From positions 186,001 to 250,000 of the forward strand of contig NZ_FNRT01000002.1 in the NCBI RefSeq assembly GCF_900105585.1: a stretch of 64,000 bases of DNA, given 5' to 3'. Source of the stretch: Nocardioides exalbidus (GTDB taxonomy: Bacteria > Actinomycetota > Actinomycetes > Propionibacteriales > Nocardioidaceae). The translations under genes were made by a program, and so were the position numbers. The notes beneath the pieces are model-generated. The model was given only the letters and a program-made list of their open reading frames with translations. It was not told the origin of the DNA and ran no database searches. Of this stretch, positions 8,466 to 17,923 are shown one piece after another (the stretch's first letter is position 1; the number at the start of each line of letters is the position of its first letter).

Positions 8466-8984
8466 ATGCGGGACGGAGCCGAGGGCGACTTCGCGGACTT
8501 CTACGAAGCCACGTGGTCGCGCACGCTCGCGGTGACCTACGGGCTCACGGGAGACCGTGGAGTGGCCGAGGAGATCGCCCAGGAGGCCTACGTCCGGGCC
8601 TGGCAGCACTGGAGCCGGGTCGCGCGCTACGACCAGCCGGCCGCCTGGGTGCGCCAGGTGGCGACCCGGCTCTCGGTCAGCCGCTGGCGTCGGACGAAGG
8701 TCGCCGCGGCCTGGCTCGCCCGCAACCGCAGCGAGGCGCACGTGCCACCACCCGACGAGACCTCGACCGCACTGGTCCGGGCACTGCTCGAGATCCCCGA
8801 GGCCCAGCGACGGGCTGTCGTCCTGCACCACCTCGCCGACCTGCCCGTCGACGAGGTCGCCCGCATCGAGCGGTGCCCGGCCGGGACCGTCAAGGCCCGG
8901 CTGTCCCGGGGTCGCGCCGCCCTCGCCCTCCTCCTCACCGACCACCCGGCAGACGAGCCGAACGGAGCACACACCCATGCCTGA
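8466..8984 (+). CDS. ECF RNA polymerase sigma factor (SigE-family type)
   Basis: A 172-residue sigma factor with only regions 2 and 4, as in ECF factors. Region 2 spans about residues 9-75 (FADFYEATWSRTLAVTYGLT, then AEEIAQEAYVRAWQHW). Region 4 spans about 105-160 (LLEIPEAQRRAVVLHHLADL, then a helix-turn-helix ending GTVKARLSRGRAAL). The ATG at 8466 follows a GGGGAACGG stretch and gives the expected N-terminus; a longer in-frame start exists but lacks homology. The last codons overlap the start of the next gene (8977), a probable membrane-bound sensor or anti-sigma partner. It lies opposite to ftsE and prfB, as an insertion between them. Confidence 0.93.
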   Translation: MRDGAEGDFADFYEATWSRTLAVTYGLTGDRGVAEEIAQEAYVRAWQHWSRVARYDQPAAWVRQVATRLSVSRWRRTKVAAAWLARNRSEAHVPPPDETSTALVRALLEIPEAQRRAVVLHHLADLPVDEVARIERCPAGTVKARLSRGRAALALLLTDHPADEPNGAHTHA

Positions 8985-10212
8985 CATCGACCAGCTCGAC
9001 CCGGCCCTGGACCGCGCCTTCGACGCGCTCACCCGCGACCTCGCCCGCTCCCCCGGCCCCGGCGCCCCCGCCGCGATGGCCACCGTGCGGAAGCGACGCC
9101 GTACGCGCGTCGGTGCCGTCGCGCTCGCCACCCTCGTCGTCGTGGGCGGTGGGCTGACCGTGCCGCGGATGATGTCCGCGAACGTGGACGGAGTGGCCGC
9201 CAACGGTGCTGCGCAGCCGCTCGACGCCGCGGCGCTGGAGACGGCGACGGCCGGGTGGCTCTCGGGCTGGGAGGCGTGGAGTCCGAACTCACCCAAGGGA
9301 GGCGGCAGCTACACGATGCCCGAGTGCCTCAGCGACGACACGCTGACCGAGAAGCAGCCGCAGGTCGGGTGGGGGATCTCGCAGTTCGTCGGCAGCGAGT
9401 TCGCCATGACGACGGCGACGTTCGGCCAGTACCCCGATGTCGCGACCGCCGAGGCTGCGCAGTCCGAGGCCTACGCCACCTGCCGGGGCGCCACCACCGC
9501 GACCGTCGACGGCGTCGAGGTCTGGCACTACGCGGAGGCGCCGAGCGAGCCGCGCACGGCGATGACCGACGTCTGGACCGCGCAGATCGGCACCGAGCGG
9601 CTCACGCTCGAGATCGCCGGCCGCGCCGGGGTCGCACCCGGAGCGGTGGCCGACCGGGTGGCCGAGGCGGTCGTCGCAGGCCTCCGGTCGGGTGAGAGCC
9701 AGGAGCAGTCCGACGGTGACCCGAACGCCGTTGATCCGGACGCGAAGCCGCAGCTACCCCCGGTGATGGACAGTGACCTGACCCGCGCCCTCGCCGGCTG
9801 GAAGGCCACCTCACGGGCCACCGCATCCACCATCCCGAACGCTCCGTGCCTCTCGGCACAGGTCGACTCCGGGAGCGTCAGCGCGTCTGGCTCGGGCACG
9901 CCGCGAGGCGTCTCCTGGCAGATCGGCGGCTTCGACGACGAGACCACCGGTCCTGCCAACATCGAGCGCATGCTCGACCAGATCCGCTCGTGCACCGACC
10001 CCCGGATGTCACTCACGACGGTCGCGGCGGGCGTCACCCTCGTGACGTACGACGTCGGCGGACAGGCCGGCCACGGCGCCCTGTGGCTGCACGCGGTCGG
10101 CGACCGCGCGATGGTCACCGGGGTGGGCGGTGCCGCGGACGCCATGCCGGCCGGCGTCGGCGACGACGTCGCTCGCGTGATGGACGACTGGCTGCGGATC
10201 CCCTGGGAGTGA
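8977..10212 (+). CDS. Single-pass membrane protein with duplicated extracellular domain, probable sigma-factor partner
   Basis: A 411-residue protein whose start overlaps the sigma-factor stop by 8 bases, so the two are co-translated. A short cytoplasmic segment (about 1-44, ending in RKRRRTR) is followed by one membrane helix (about 46-63). The rest is exported and looks like two copies of one domain (about 80-235 and 260-411). Each has an initial Trp-containing helix, a first Cys, a beta-rich stretch (GWGISQF / SWQIGGF), a second Cys (CRGATT / CTDPRM), and a closing helix. PknH-type extracellular sensor domains have a comparable paired-cysteine plan. No zinc anti-sigma motif is present in the cytoplasmic part. 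Role as anti-sigma factor or sensor is inferred from position. Confidence 0.8.
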   Translation: MPDIDQLDPALDRAFDALTRDLARSPGPGAPAAMATVRKRRRTRVGAVALATLVVVGGGLTVPRMMSANVDGVAANGAAQPLDAAALETATAGWLSGWEAWSPNSPKGGGSYTMPECLSDDTLTEKQPQVGWGISQFVGSEFAMTTATFGQYPDVATAEAAQSEAYATCRGATTATVDGVEVWHYAEAPSEPRTAMTDVWTAQIGTERLTLEIAGRAGVAPGAVADRVAEAVVAGLRSGESQEQSDGDPNAVDPDAKPQLPPVMDSDLTRALAGWKATSRATASTIPNAPCLSAQVDSGSVSASGSGTPRGVSWQIGGFDDETTGPANIERMLDQIRSCTDPRMSLTTVAAGVTLVTYDVGGQAGHGALWLHAVGDRAMVTGVGGAADAMPAGVGDDVARVMDDWLRIPWE

Positions 10213-10217
10213 CGCCG

Positions 10218-10261
10218 ACGTCATGGGGATCCTCGGTGCGAACCGGGGATCCCCATGACGT
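10218..10261. terminator. Bidirectional hairpin between convergent genes, 20-bp stem with GCGA loop
   Basis: A perfect 15-bp inverted repeat (10218-10232 with 10247-10261) continues inward through one T-G wobble and four more pairs (CGGT/ACCG) to a four-base GCGA loop, a GNRA-type tetraloop. It lies between the stops of the convergent sensor-protein gene (10212) and the small L7/L12-CTD-like gene (10267). No T-run follows on either strand, so it would be a U-less terminator of the kind described in actinobacteria. Confidence 0.8.
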
Positions 10262-10266
10262 AAGGG

Positions 10267-10566
10267 TCAGCGCTGCATCGCCTCGACGGCCTCCTTGGCC
10301 TCCCGGAGTCCGCACCCGGTCTTCTCGCGGTAGAGCTTGATCGCGTGGATCAGCTTGTCATCGGCGACGAGCCTGCGGACCTCGGCCGTCCAGTCCTCGG
10401 TGGCAGCGACCGCGGCCGCAGCCACGGTCCCGGCGGGCGCGGCCGTCAGCTGGGCGAGCTGCGCCTCGAGCCGGGCCACGCGCTGCTCGAGCCCGGCGAT
10501 GCGGGAACGGTCGGCGTCGTTCGTGCCTCCGGGGCCGATGACCTCCGGCTTGCTGAAGAGTCCCAT
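10267..10566 (-). CDS. Small coiled-coil protein with ribosomal L7/L12 C-terminal-like domain
   Basis: A 99-residue cytoplasmic protein. Residues about 18-42 (DRSRIAGLEQRVARLEAQLA) look like a coiled coil, then an Ala/Thr linker. The last 40 residues (KLIHAIKLYREKTGCGLREA then KEAVEAM) resemble the C-terminal domain of ribosomal protein L7/L12, the part that contacts translation factors. It is too short and too different to be RplL itself. It lies 17 bases downstream of prfB on the same strand, so it may be co-transcribed with release factor 2. Function unknown; a ribosome-associated role is only a suggestion from domain and neighbour. Confidence 0.75.
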   Translation of the reverse strand: MGLFSKPEVIGPGGTNDADRSRIAGLEQRVARLEAQLAQLTAAPAGTVAAAAVAATEDWTAEVRRLVADDKLIHAIKLYREKTGCGLREAKEAVEAMQR

Positions 10567-10583
10567 GGGCAGAACCCTAGGGG

Positions 10584-11699
10584 TCAGGCGTCGACCTTCT
10601 CCGCACCCCGGCGCCAGCGGATGCCGGCCTCCATGAAGTCGTCGAGGTCGCCGTCGAAGACCGAGCTGGGGTTGCCGGACTCGTGGCCGGTCCGCAGGTC
10701 CTTGACGATCTGGTAGGGGTTGAGGACATAGTTGCGCATCTGGTCACCCCAGCTGGCCTGGACGTCGCCCTTGAGGTCCTTCTTCAGCGCCGCCTCCTCG
10801 GCCTTGGCCTTCGCGAGCAACTTGGCCTTGAGCACGACCATCGCGGACGCCTTGTTCTGCAGCTGCGACTTCTCGTTCTGGCAGGACACGACGATGCCGG
10901 TCGGCAGGTGCGTGAGGCGGACCGCCGAGTCGGTCGTGTTGACCGACTGGCCGCCGGGACCGCCGGAGCGGAAGACGTCGACGCGCAGGTCGTTCTCGTC
11001 GACCTCGACCTCGTCGGTCTGCTCGAGGACCGGGACGACCTCGACGGCCGCGAACGACGTCTGGCGGCGGCCCTGGTTGTCGAAGGGGCTGATCCGCACC
11101 AGGCGGTGGGTGCCGGCCTCGACCGACAGGGTGCCGTAGGCGTAGGGCGCGTGGATGGCGAACTCGGCGGACTTGATGCCCGCCTCCTCGGCGTAGGAGA
11201 CGTCGTAGACCTCGACGCCGTACTTGTGCTGCTCGGCCCAGCGCGTGTACATCCGCATGAGCATCTCGGCGAAGTCGGCGGCGTCGACGCCACCGGCGCC
11301 CGAGCGGATCGTCACGATCGCCTCGCGCTCGTCGTACTCCCCCGAGAGCAGGGTGCGGATCTCGAGGGACTCGACCGACTTCTTGATCCGGCCGAGCTCC
11401 GTCTCGGAGTCGGCGAGCGTGTCGGCGTCGCCCTCCTCCTGCGCCATCTCGACCATGAGGCCGAGGTCCTCGATGCGGGACTCGAGACCGGTGTAGCGGT
11501 CCATCTCGCCCTGCAGCGCCGAGAGGCGTCCGGTGATGCGGGTGGCGCTCTCCACGTCGTCCCAGAGGTCGGGCGCCGCGACCTGCTCGCTGAGGTCGGC
11601 GATCTCACCGCGCATGCGGTCGAGGTTGAGGACCTGGCCGACCGTCTTCATGGTCGCCTGGAGCTGCTTGATCTCTGCGTCGTAGTCGATGCCTGCCAC
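10584..11699 (-). CDS. prfB: Peptide chain release factor 2
   Basis: Reads UGA and UAA stop codons and triggers release of the finished chain. The 371-residue protein has the RF2 stop-recognition tripeptide SPF (in [15 protein letters not shown]) and the catalytic GGQ motif ([20 protein letters not shown]). I see no internal UGA frameshift site; the reading frame is continuous. I chose the GTG at 11697-11699 ([13 protein letters not shown]) because its N-terminus aligns in length with what I recall of streptomycete PrfB; a TTG three codons upstream is possible. In relatives prfB directly precedes ftsE, but here 2.2 kb separate them. Confidence 0.96.
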   Translation of the reverse strand: MAGIDYDAEIKQLQATMKTVGQVLNLDRMRGEIADLSEQVAAPDLWDDVESATRITGRLSALQGEMDRYTGLESRIEDLGLMVEMAQEEGDADTLADSETELGRIKKSVESLEIRTLLSGEYDEREAIVTIRSGAGGVDAADFAEMLMRMYTRWAEQHKYGVEVYDVSYAEEAGIKSAEFAIHAPYAYGTLSVEAGTHRLVRISPFDNQGRRQTSFAAVEVVPVLEQTDEVEVDENDLRVDVFRSGGPGGQSVNTTDSAVRLTHLPTGIVVSCQNEKSQLQNKASAMVVLKAKLLAKAKAEEAALKKDLKGDVQASWGDQMRNYVLNPYQIVKDLRTGHESGNPSSVFDGDLDDFMEAGIRWRRGAEKVDA

Positions 11700-11750
11700 A
11701 AGAGCCAACAGTACGGCTCGTGCGTGAGGGGTGTCGAAGCAGTAGCGCCC

Positions 11751-12815
11751 TCAGTACGTGATGGTCACGTATCCGTCGTCGCCCTTCTGCGCAGCAGCGG
11801 TCGTCCCCTTGCCCGCGTTGCCCGCGCTGACCGGCGACGTGGCGTTGCTGACCGTCGCGGTGACGAGGATGCCACCGGTGTAGCAGGAGCCCGCCCCGCC
11901 TGCGCCTCCCGAGTCGGCGAACGCCTGCGTGTTGCTGGGTGCGGTGGAGCTGCGGACACCGCCCGAGCCGCCGCCCCGGTAGCCGCCACCTCCACCACCG
12001 GCGCCGCCGGTGGAGCGCTGTGCGCCGGCCGCGCCGTCACCTCCGCCGTTGGAGCCCGAACCCAGGTTGCCACCAGCCGTACCCGCGGCACCGCTGCCCG
12101 CACCGGTGCCCGCGCCTCCCGCTGAACCCACCGCTAGTGGGCCGGCGCCACCGCCGCCACCCGCAGACAGGACGATCGTGCCGGCGGTCTGGGACGCCTC
12201 GCCCGCACCGGCGCCGGCCGAGCCCAGTGAGCTGCCGCCGTTGCCCGGAGTGGTGATCGAGGTGTTGGTCGGGTTGGCGCCGCCAGTGACGTTGTTGACG
12301 CTGGTCGACCCCTTCCCGCCGCCGCCCCCGCCGACCGCGATCGGCGAGGATCCGATGAGGATCGCGGTACCGCCACCGCCGGCACCGCCGTAGATGCTCG
12401 TGCCCCTGCCGCCGTCACCTCCCTTGCCGAAGCCGGTGCCACCGACCCCCGCAGTGCCTGACGTGCCGATGCCCTCTCCGCCGCCGGCCCCGACGACGAC
12501 CGTCAGGACCTGACCCGTCTGGTTGGCGGCCAGCGTGACCGTGCCGGTCACCCGACCACCGTTGCCGCCGGAGAACGACGCGCTGCCGCCACCGCCGGCG
12601 CCGGCCAGGTCGAAGGTGAAGACGCGCACGCCGGCGGGGATCGTCAGCGTGTAGCTGCCCGCGGCGGACCGGGTCCACGTGAAGCTGGCGGCGTACGCCG
12701 GTGCGGCGGCTGCCACCGCGATCACCGGGACGCTCCAGGCGGCTCCTCTGGTCACGGAGCGGCGCGAGGGGGCGAGTCGTGCGCTCCTGGTGGGCGGCCC
12801 CTGCAGGTCGTCCAT
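11751..12815 (-). CDS. Exported glycine-rich low-complexity protein
   Basis: A 354-residue protein with an N-terminal export signal: twin arginine at residues 18-19 (PSRRSVTRGAAWSVPVIAVA), a hydrophobic stretch and an AYA-A cleavage site near 42. A short conserved-looking part (SFTWTRSAAGSYTLTIPAGV) follows. The rest is dominated by Gly, Ala, Ser and Thr in loops such as GAGGGGS, GGNGG and GGAGGAG, much like glycine-rich cell-surface proteins. The end returns to a beta-like segment (GDDGYVTITY). The ATG at 12815 has GGGAAGGA upstream. Likely surface or secreted, role unknown. Repeats here are prone to length variation and sequencing error. Confidence 0.85.
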   Translation of the reverse strand: MDDLQGPPTRSARLAPSRRSVTRGAAWSVPVIAVAAAAPAYAASFTWTRSAAGSYTLTIPAGVRVFTFDLAGAGGGGSASFSGGNGGRVTGTVTLAANQTGQVLTVVVGAGGGEGIGTSGTAGVGGTGFGKGGDGGRGTSIYGGAGGGGTAILIGSSPIAVGGGGGGKGSTSVNNVTGGANPTNTSITTPGNGGSSLGSAGAGAGEASQTAGTIVLSAGGGGGAGPLAVGSAGGAGTGAGSGAAGTAGGNLGSGSNGGGDGAAGAQRSTGGAGGGGGGYRGGGSGGVRSSTAPSNTQAFADSGGAGGAGSCYTGGILVTATVSNATSPVSAGNAGKGTTAAAQKGDDGYVTITY

Positions 12816-12892
12816 CGTCGTCCTTCCCGAGCGAGTGACAGCGAAAGTAAAGATATCGGGCGCGTCCAAGGTCGTCCCGCGGACCCGACAAG

Positions 12893-12946
12893 ACGACGGC
12901 AGGCACTTCCCGGGGGCCTGTAACCCCGGGTCGTACCTGCCGTCGT
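12893..12946. terminator. Nested inverted repeat, probable terminator of the NPCBM-like gene
   Basis: Outer arms ACGACGGCAGG (12893-12903) and CCTGCCGTCGT (12936-12946), inner arms CCCGGGG (12909-12915) and CCCCGGG (12924-12930), loop GCCTGTAA. It lies 34 bases after the stop of the NPCBM-like gene (12980) and upstream of the glycine-rich gene, which reads the same way. There is no T-run. It could end one transcript before the next begins. Confidence 0.65.
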
Positions 12947-12979
12947 CGGTCTCGGTGCCGGCCCTCGCCGGCTGCGGCG

Positions 12980-13774
12980 TCAGCGCGTGCAGAGCACCTC
13001 GGGCGTCGCGATCGCGGTGATCGCGGCAGGCGTGGCGCTCGCGGTGGCGTCGATCCGGAGCCGGAACACGCCGTCGAGGTCGATCGTGTCGTCGGCGACG
13101 ATCGTGCCGACCGAGAGCGCGTGCGAGCCGAGGACCGAGCCGTCGGCGCTGACCGTCACCGAGCCGGTCGCGCCGGTCGCGGAGTCGTCGGTGAGGGCGT
13201 ACGTCGCGCGCAGCTCGGTGCACTTGCGACCCAGCGTGTACTCCACGGAGGACGGCGACCCGGCGGTGACGGTGGCCAGGCTCTGGCCGAAGTACTCCGT
13301 GCCGATGGTCACGCCGCGGTAGCCCATGTTGGTCAGGGGCCCGGCCGTGCGGGACGTGAGCCTGCCCCACGAGTAGACCTCGACCTCGAGGGTCTTGCTG
13401 ATGCCCTGGCCGTAGCCGTTGGAGGCCGGCTTGACCACGCGGTACTCACGCGTGCCGGGCGTCGACGGGTCGTCGGTCACCTTGTAGGTGCCGTTGGCCC
13501 TGACCTTCGTGGTGCCGGTGGCCTTCCACTTCTTCTTGCCGTCGACCCGCTGCTGGAGGACGACCTTCTCCCCCGCGGCCTTCGGGCTGACCCGGCCGCG
13601 GATCTTGAGGACGGTCTCCTTGCCGATGGCGGTGGTCTCGTTGATCGAGGCGGAGACCGAGTAGGTGCCGGCCTTCGTGGACGCGTGCTCGGGAGCAGCC
13701 TGCGCAGGCGCTGTGAGAGCGAGCGAGCTCGCGGCGAGGCCGGCGAGCGCGACCCAGGCGGTGGTGCGGTTCAT
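12980..13774 (-). CDS. Secreted protein with NPCBM-like C-terminal domain
   Basis: A 264-residue exported protein. A Sec signal (MNRTTAWVALAGLAASSLAL, cleavage after AQA near residue 26) is followed by a beta-sandwich segment (about 35-115, SASINETTAIGKETVLKIRG, KVVLQQRVDGKKKW) like Ig-type surface repeats. A C-terminal half follows with the pattern of NPCBM/NEW2 carbohydrate-binding-associated domains (GVTIGTEYFGQSL, CTELRATYALTDDSATGATG). Two cysteines (CTEL and the terminal VLCTR) may pair. The chosen ATG (13774) has GAGGGGGAACC upstream; a longer in-frame reading has no signal peptide. It lies 75 bases after treZ. Probably binds cell-wall or polysaccharide material; the NPCBM assignment is moderate. 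Confidence 0.82.
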   Translation of the reverse strand: MNRTTAWVALAGLAASSLALTAPAQAAPEHASTKAGTYSVSASINETTAIGKETVLKIRGRVSPKAAGEKVVLQQRVDGKKKWKATGTTKVRANGTYKVTDDPSTPGTREYRVVKPASNGYGQGISKTLEVEVYSWGRLTSRTAGPLTNMGYRGVTIGTEYFGQSLATVTAGSPSSVEYTLGRKCTELRATYALTDDSATGATGSVTVSADGSVLGSHALSVGTIVADDTIDLDGVFRLRIDATASATPAAITAIATPEVLCTR

Positions 13775-13849
13775 GAGGTTCCCCCTCGTGCAGTGGCCCT
13801 GTCGGCCTGTTCGCGAGGGAGACTCCGGTCCCACCGGAAAAGTTGTCGG

Positions 13850-15607
13850 CTACCGGAGCAGGGCGCCGCCGTGCGGAGGGATCGTCAGGACGGCGTCGTC
13901 GAGCGTGACTCCCGACGGCGTCTCGAAGAGCACCTCGCTCGCGTCCACCTCGACGCTGACCTCGGTCTCGCCCGCGTTGACGAGCACGAGCAGGTCGCCG
14001 CGCCGCATGGTGAACAGCCGCCCGTCGACCGAGCACGACACCGCCGCGAAGTCGGGGTCGGTCAGCTGCTCGAGGTCGCGCCGCAGGCGGGCGAGGCGCC
14101 GGTAGCAGTCGAGCACGACGGCGTGGCGGCCCTCGGTGAGCTCGCTCCAGTCGAGCTTGGAGCGCAGGAAGGTCTCGGGGTCCTGCGGATCGGGCACCTC
14201 TGCCGGGTCCCAGCCCATCTTCTCGAACTCCGCGATCCGGCCCTCTGCCGTCGCGCGGCCGAGCTCGGGCTCGGGGTGCGAGGTGAAGAACTGGAACGGC
14301 GACGAGGCCGCCCACTCCTCGCCCATGAACAGCATCGGCGTGAAGGGCGCGGTCAGCGTGAGCAGCGCGGCGCACGCGAGCTGGTCGTCGTCGAGGTGCT
14401 CGGCCAGCCGGTCGCCGCGGGCGCGGTTGCCGATCTGGTCGTGGTTCTGGTTGGTCACCACGAGCCGCCAGGCCGGCATCCGCGCGGTGTCGACCGGGCG
14501 CCCGTGGTCGCGCTCGCGGAACGACGACCAGGTCCCGTCGTGGAAGAAGCCCTTCTCGATGACCTTGGCCAGCGCCTCGAGCGGCTCGAAGTCGGCGTAG
14601 TAGCCGGCCGTCTCGCCACTGAGGGCGACGTGGACCGCGTGGTGGAAGTCGTCGCTCCACTGGGCGTCGAGCCCGTAGCCACCGGCCTCGCGCGGCTTCA
14701 CCAGCAGCGTGTCGTTGAGGTCGGACTCGGCGATCAGGGTCAGCGGCCGACGCAGCTGGGCCGACAGCGTCGCCGTCTCGACGGCCATCTGCTCGAGCAG
14801 GTGCACCTCGGAGGTGTCGCTGAGCGCGTGCACGGCGTCGAGCCGCAGCGCGTCGACGTGGAGGTCCTCGAACCACATCCGCACGTTGTCGAGGATGTAG
14901 CGCCGCACCTCGGCCGACCCCTCGCCGTCGAGGTTGACCAGATCGCCCCAGGTGTTGCGGCCGTCCTTCAGGTAGGGCCCGAACAGCGGCAGGTAGTTGC
15001 CCGACGGGCCCAGGTGGTTGTGGACGACGTCCTGCACGACACCGAGGCCCTTGGCGTGGCAGGCGTCGACGAAGCGTCGGTAGGCGTCCGGGCCGCCGTA
15101 CCCCTCGTGGACGGCGTACCAGCCGACGCCGTCGTAGCCCCAGTTGTGCGTGCCGTTGAAGGCGTTGACCGGCATCACCTCGACCAGGTCGACGCCGATG
15201 TCGAGGAGGTGGTCGAGCCGGCCGATCGCGGAGTCGAGGGTTCCGTCGGGGGTGAAGGTCCCGACGTGCAGCTCGTAGATCACCGACCCGGCGAGCTGGC
15301 GGCCCGTCCAGCCGGAGTCCTGCCACTCGTACGTCGACCGCTCCTGCCGCGAGAGCTCGTGCACGCCGCCGGGCTGGCGGCGCGACCTCGGGTCGGGACG
15401 CGGCTCCGGGTCGTCGTCGAGGAGGTAGCCGTAGTCGACGTAGTCGTGCTCGGCCCGCACCGGGAGCGGCTCGGCCGGGCTCCACCAGCCGTCGTCGCCG
15501 CGTCGCATCTCGACGACGCCACCGCCGTCGCTGTCGATGACCAGCCGGACGCGCTCGGGGCGGGGTGCCCAGACGTCGAAGGGTCCTCTGGGGGTCGGCG
15601 AGGCCAT
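13850..15607 (-). CDS. treZ: Malto-oligosyltrehalose trehalohydrolase
   Basis: Releases free trehalose from the maltooligosyl-trehalose made by TreY. The 585-residue GH13 enzyme has an N-terminal beta-domain ([15 protein letters not shown]), then the barrel with the typical TreZ sequence [20 protein letters not shown], the [14 protein letters not shown] motif, the nucleophile region [11 protein letters not shown], the acid/base IAESDLND, and [20 protein letters not shown]-terminal beta-domain closes the protein. It begins one base after the treY stop, so the pair is translationally coupled, at the end of the treX-treY-treZ operon. Confidence 0.97.
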   Translation of the reverse strand: MASPTPRGPFDVWAPRPERVRLVIDSDGGGVVEMRRGDDGWWSPAEPLPVRAEHDYVDYGYLLDDDPEPRPDPRSRRQPGGVHELSRQERSTYEWQDSGWTGRQLAGSVIYELHVGTFTPDGTLDSAIGRLDHLLDIGVDLVEVMPVNAFNGTHNWGYDGVGWYAVHEGYGGPDAYRRFVDACHAKGLGVVQDVVHNHLGPSGNYLPLFGPYLKDGRNTWGDLVNLDGEGSAEVRRYILDNVRMWFEDLHVDALRLDAVHALSDTSEVHLLEQMAVETATLSAQLRRPLTLIAESDLNDTLLVKPREAGGYGLDAQWSDDFHHAVHVALSGETAGYYADFEPLEALAKVIEKGFFHDGTWSSFRERDHGRPVDTARMPAWRLVVTNQNHDQIGNRARGDRLAEHLDDDQLACAALLTLTAPFTPMLFMGEEWAASSPFQFFTSHPEPELGRATAEGRIAEFEKMGWDPAEVPDPQDPETFLRSKLDWSELTEGRHAVVLDCYRRLARLRRDLEQLTDPDFAAVSCSVDGRLFTMRRGDLLVLVNAGETEVSVEVDASEVLFETPSGVTLDDAVLTIPPHGGALLR

Positions 15608-15608
15608 C

Positions 15609-17923
15609 TCAGTCCTTCCTCACCAGAAGCGCGACGGGGTGCACGGCGAGCAGGTCGGCCAGCCGGCCGTCCGTGTCGAGGCCGGTGAGCACGTCGTGCC
15701 AGGTGCCGTCAGGGAGGTCGAGCACCGTCTCGCCCCAGCCGCCGTCGGTGGCGAGCCCGACCGGGAGTCGGGTGGCGACGGTGATGGCGCCGCCCCGGTC
15801 GAAGGCCACGACGTGGTCGGCGGTGGCGCCGGTCGCGCCGACCGGCTCGTAGTCGGTGAAGAGCTCGGGCCGGTCGCGACGCAGGGTGAGCGCCGTGCAG
15901 GTGACGTGGAGCTTGGCGGCCGCGTCGTCCTCCTCGGTCCCGGCGAGCACGGCGCGGCGGTGGTCGAAGTCGACCGGACGCCGGTTGTCGGGGTCGACCA
16001 GCGACGTCTCCCACAGCTCACTGCCCTGGTAGACGTCGGGCACGCCGGGGATGGTGATCGCGAGCAGCTTGGCCGCCAGCGAGTTCGCCTGGGCGGCCGC
16101 GTCGATCGTCGTGGCGAGCCCGGTGAGGACCTCCCGCACCTCGGTGTCGTCGAAGACGGCGTCGACCGCGGCGTGCACCGCGGCCTCGTAGGCCTCGTCG
16201 GGCTCGGTCCACGTCGTGCGGTCGCCGGCCTCGCGCATCGCCTTCTCGGCGTACCCGTGGAGCCGGTCCCGGAGGTCGGGCAGGTGGTCGGGCGTCCAGG
16301 CGCCGAGCACCGCCTGCCAGAGCAGGGACCCGAAGCCCGGGTCGGGGACGGGTGCGAGCCGCAGCAGCTCGTCGAGCGCCTGCTCCCACTCGCGCGGCTC
16401 CTCGGCGAGCACGGTGATCCGGGCGCGGACGTCCTCGCCGCGCTTGGTGTCGTGCGTGGACAGGGTGACCATCGCGTCCGGCCAGTCGCGCTGGCGGACG
16501 GCCATCGCGTCGTGGAAGGTGTCGGTGCCGATCGCGAAGATCGACGGGTCCGCACCGACCTCGTTGAGCGAGGTGAGGCGCGACCACTGGTAGAAGGAGC
16601 AGTCCTCGACGCCCTTGGCCATCACCATGCCGGAGGTCTGCTGGAAGCGCCGGGCCGGCTGGCTCCACTCGTCGTGGAGCACGGGCTCGATGGCGTCGTA
16701 CGTCGCCCCGAGGTCGGGGCGGGCGGTGCGGGCCGCGAAGAAGGCCTGGTCGAGGTGCGCGCGTCCCTCGGGGAGGTAGGAGCGGTAGACCGGGAAGCAG
16801 GCCAGGAGCTCGGCGATCGCGTCGGCGACGGCGTCCTCGTCGACACCCTCGTCCTCGGTGTCCTGCCGGGTCTCCTGCACCTTGGCGACCTCGCGGGTGA
16901 TCCGCAGGACCTCGGAGTGCAGGATCCCGTCGGCGACGGCGCGCTTGTTGTCGTGGACCATCCGCGTCCAGTCGACCGGCGTGCCACGCAGCCGGTTCTC
17001 GAGCGCGGTGAGCGGAGCCTCGCCGGCGGGGTCGGTCAGCAGCCGGTCGATGAGCGCGAGGGCGTCGTAACCGGTCGTGCCGGCGGTCGCCCACTCCGAG
17101 GGCAGCTCCTCGCCGGGCTCGAGGATCTTCTCCACGAGCACGTAGGCACCACCGGTGAGGGCGGCGAGGTCGTCGAGGTAGCGCTTGGGGTCGCGGAGGC
17201 CGTCGGGGTGGTCGACGCGCAGTCCGTCGACCAGGCCCTCGTCGAACCACCGCCTGATCTCGACGTGGGTCTCGGCGAAGACCTCGGGGTCCTCGACCCG
17301 GACCGCGGCGAGCGTGTTGACCGCGAAGAACCGGCGGTAGTTGAGGTCGTCGTCCGCGGCCTTCCAGTGCACGAGGTCGTAGTGCTGCTCCTCGAGCGTC
17401 GTCGTGCCGGGCGCGAGCGGGAAACGCTGGTCGTGGTAGCGGACCTCGCCGCCCTCGATGCGGATCGAGCCCTCGTCGTCGTCGCCGATCACCGGGATCA
17501 CGATGCGCCCGTCGCCGGCGGCCCAGTCGACGTCGAAGGCGGTGGCGTGCTCGGACTCGCGGCCGAGCCGCAGCACGTCCCACCACCACGGGTCCTCGGA
17601 CGGCGTCGCGACGCCGACGTGGTTGGGGACGATGTCGACGAGGACGCCCATGCCGAGCCGGCGGGCCTCGGCGGACAGGGCGGCCAGCCCCTCCTCGCCC
17701 CCGCGCTCGGGGTCGACGTGGTCGAAGGCGACGACGTCGTAGCCGTGGGTGCTCCCGGGCTCGGAGGCCAGGAGCGGCGAGAGGTAGACCCAGTCGACAC
17801 CGAGGTCGTGGAGGTACGGCAGCACGTCCGCGGCCTCGTGGAGGGTGAAGTCCTGGCTGACCTGCAGCCGGTACGTGCTGTGCGGCCTCCGCTGGTCCAC
17901 CCCCCGCTGGTCGGTCGGTGCCA

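Noticed and set aside
11600..11700. Programmed frameshift in prfB
   Set aside because: The reading frame is continuous from start to GGQ motif; no in-frame UGA with a slippery CUU site is present.
12816..13370. N-terminal extension of the glycine-rich protein to a 539-codon frame
   Set aside because: The extension runs in another frame through the NPCBM-like gene and the hairpin; the start at 12815 has a ribosome binding site and a signal sequence right after it.
13820..13850. Terminator hairpin after treZ (CCGGT/ACCGG)
   Set aside because: Only a 5-bp stem with a 3-base loop, and the T-run precedes rather than follows it on the treZ strand.
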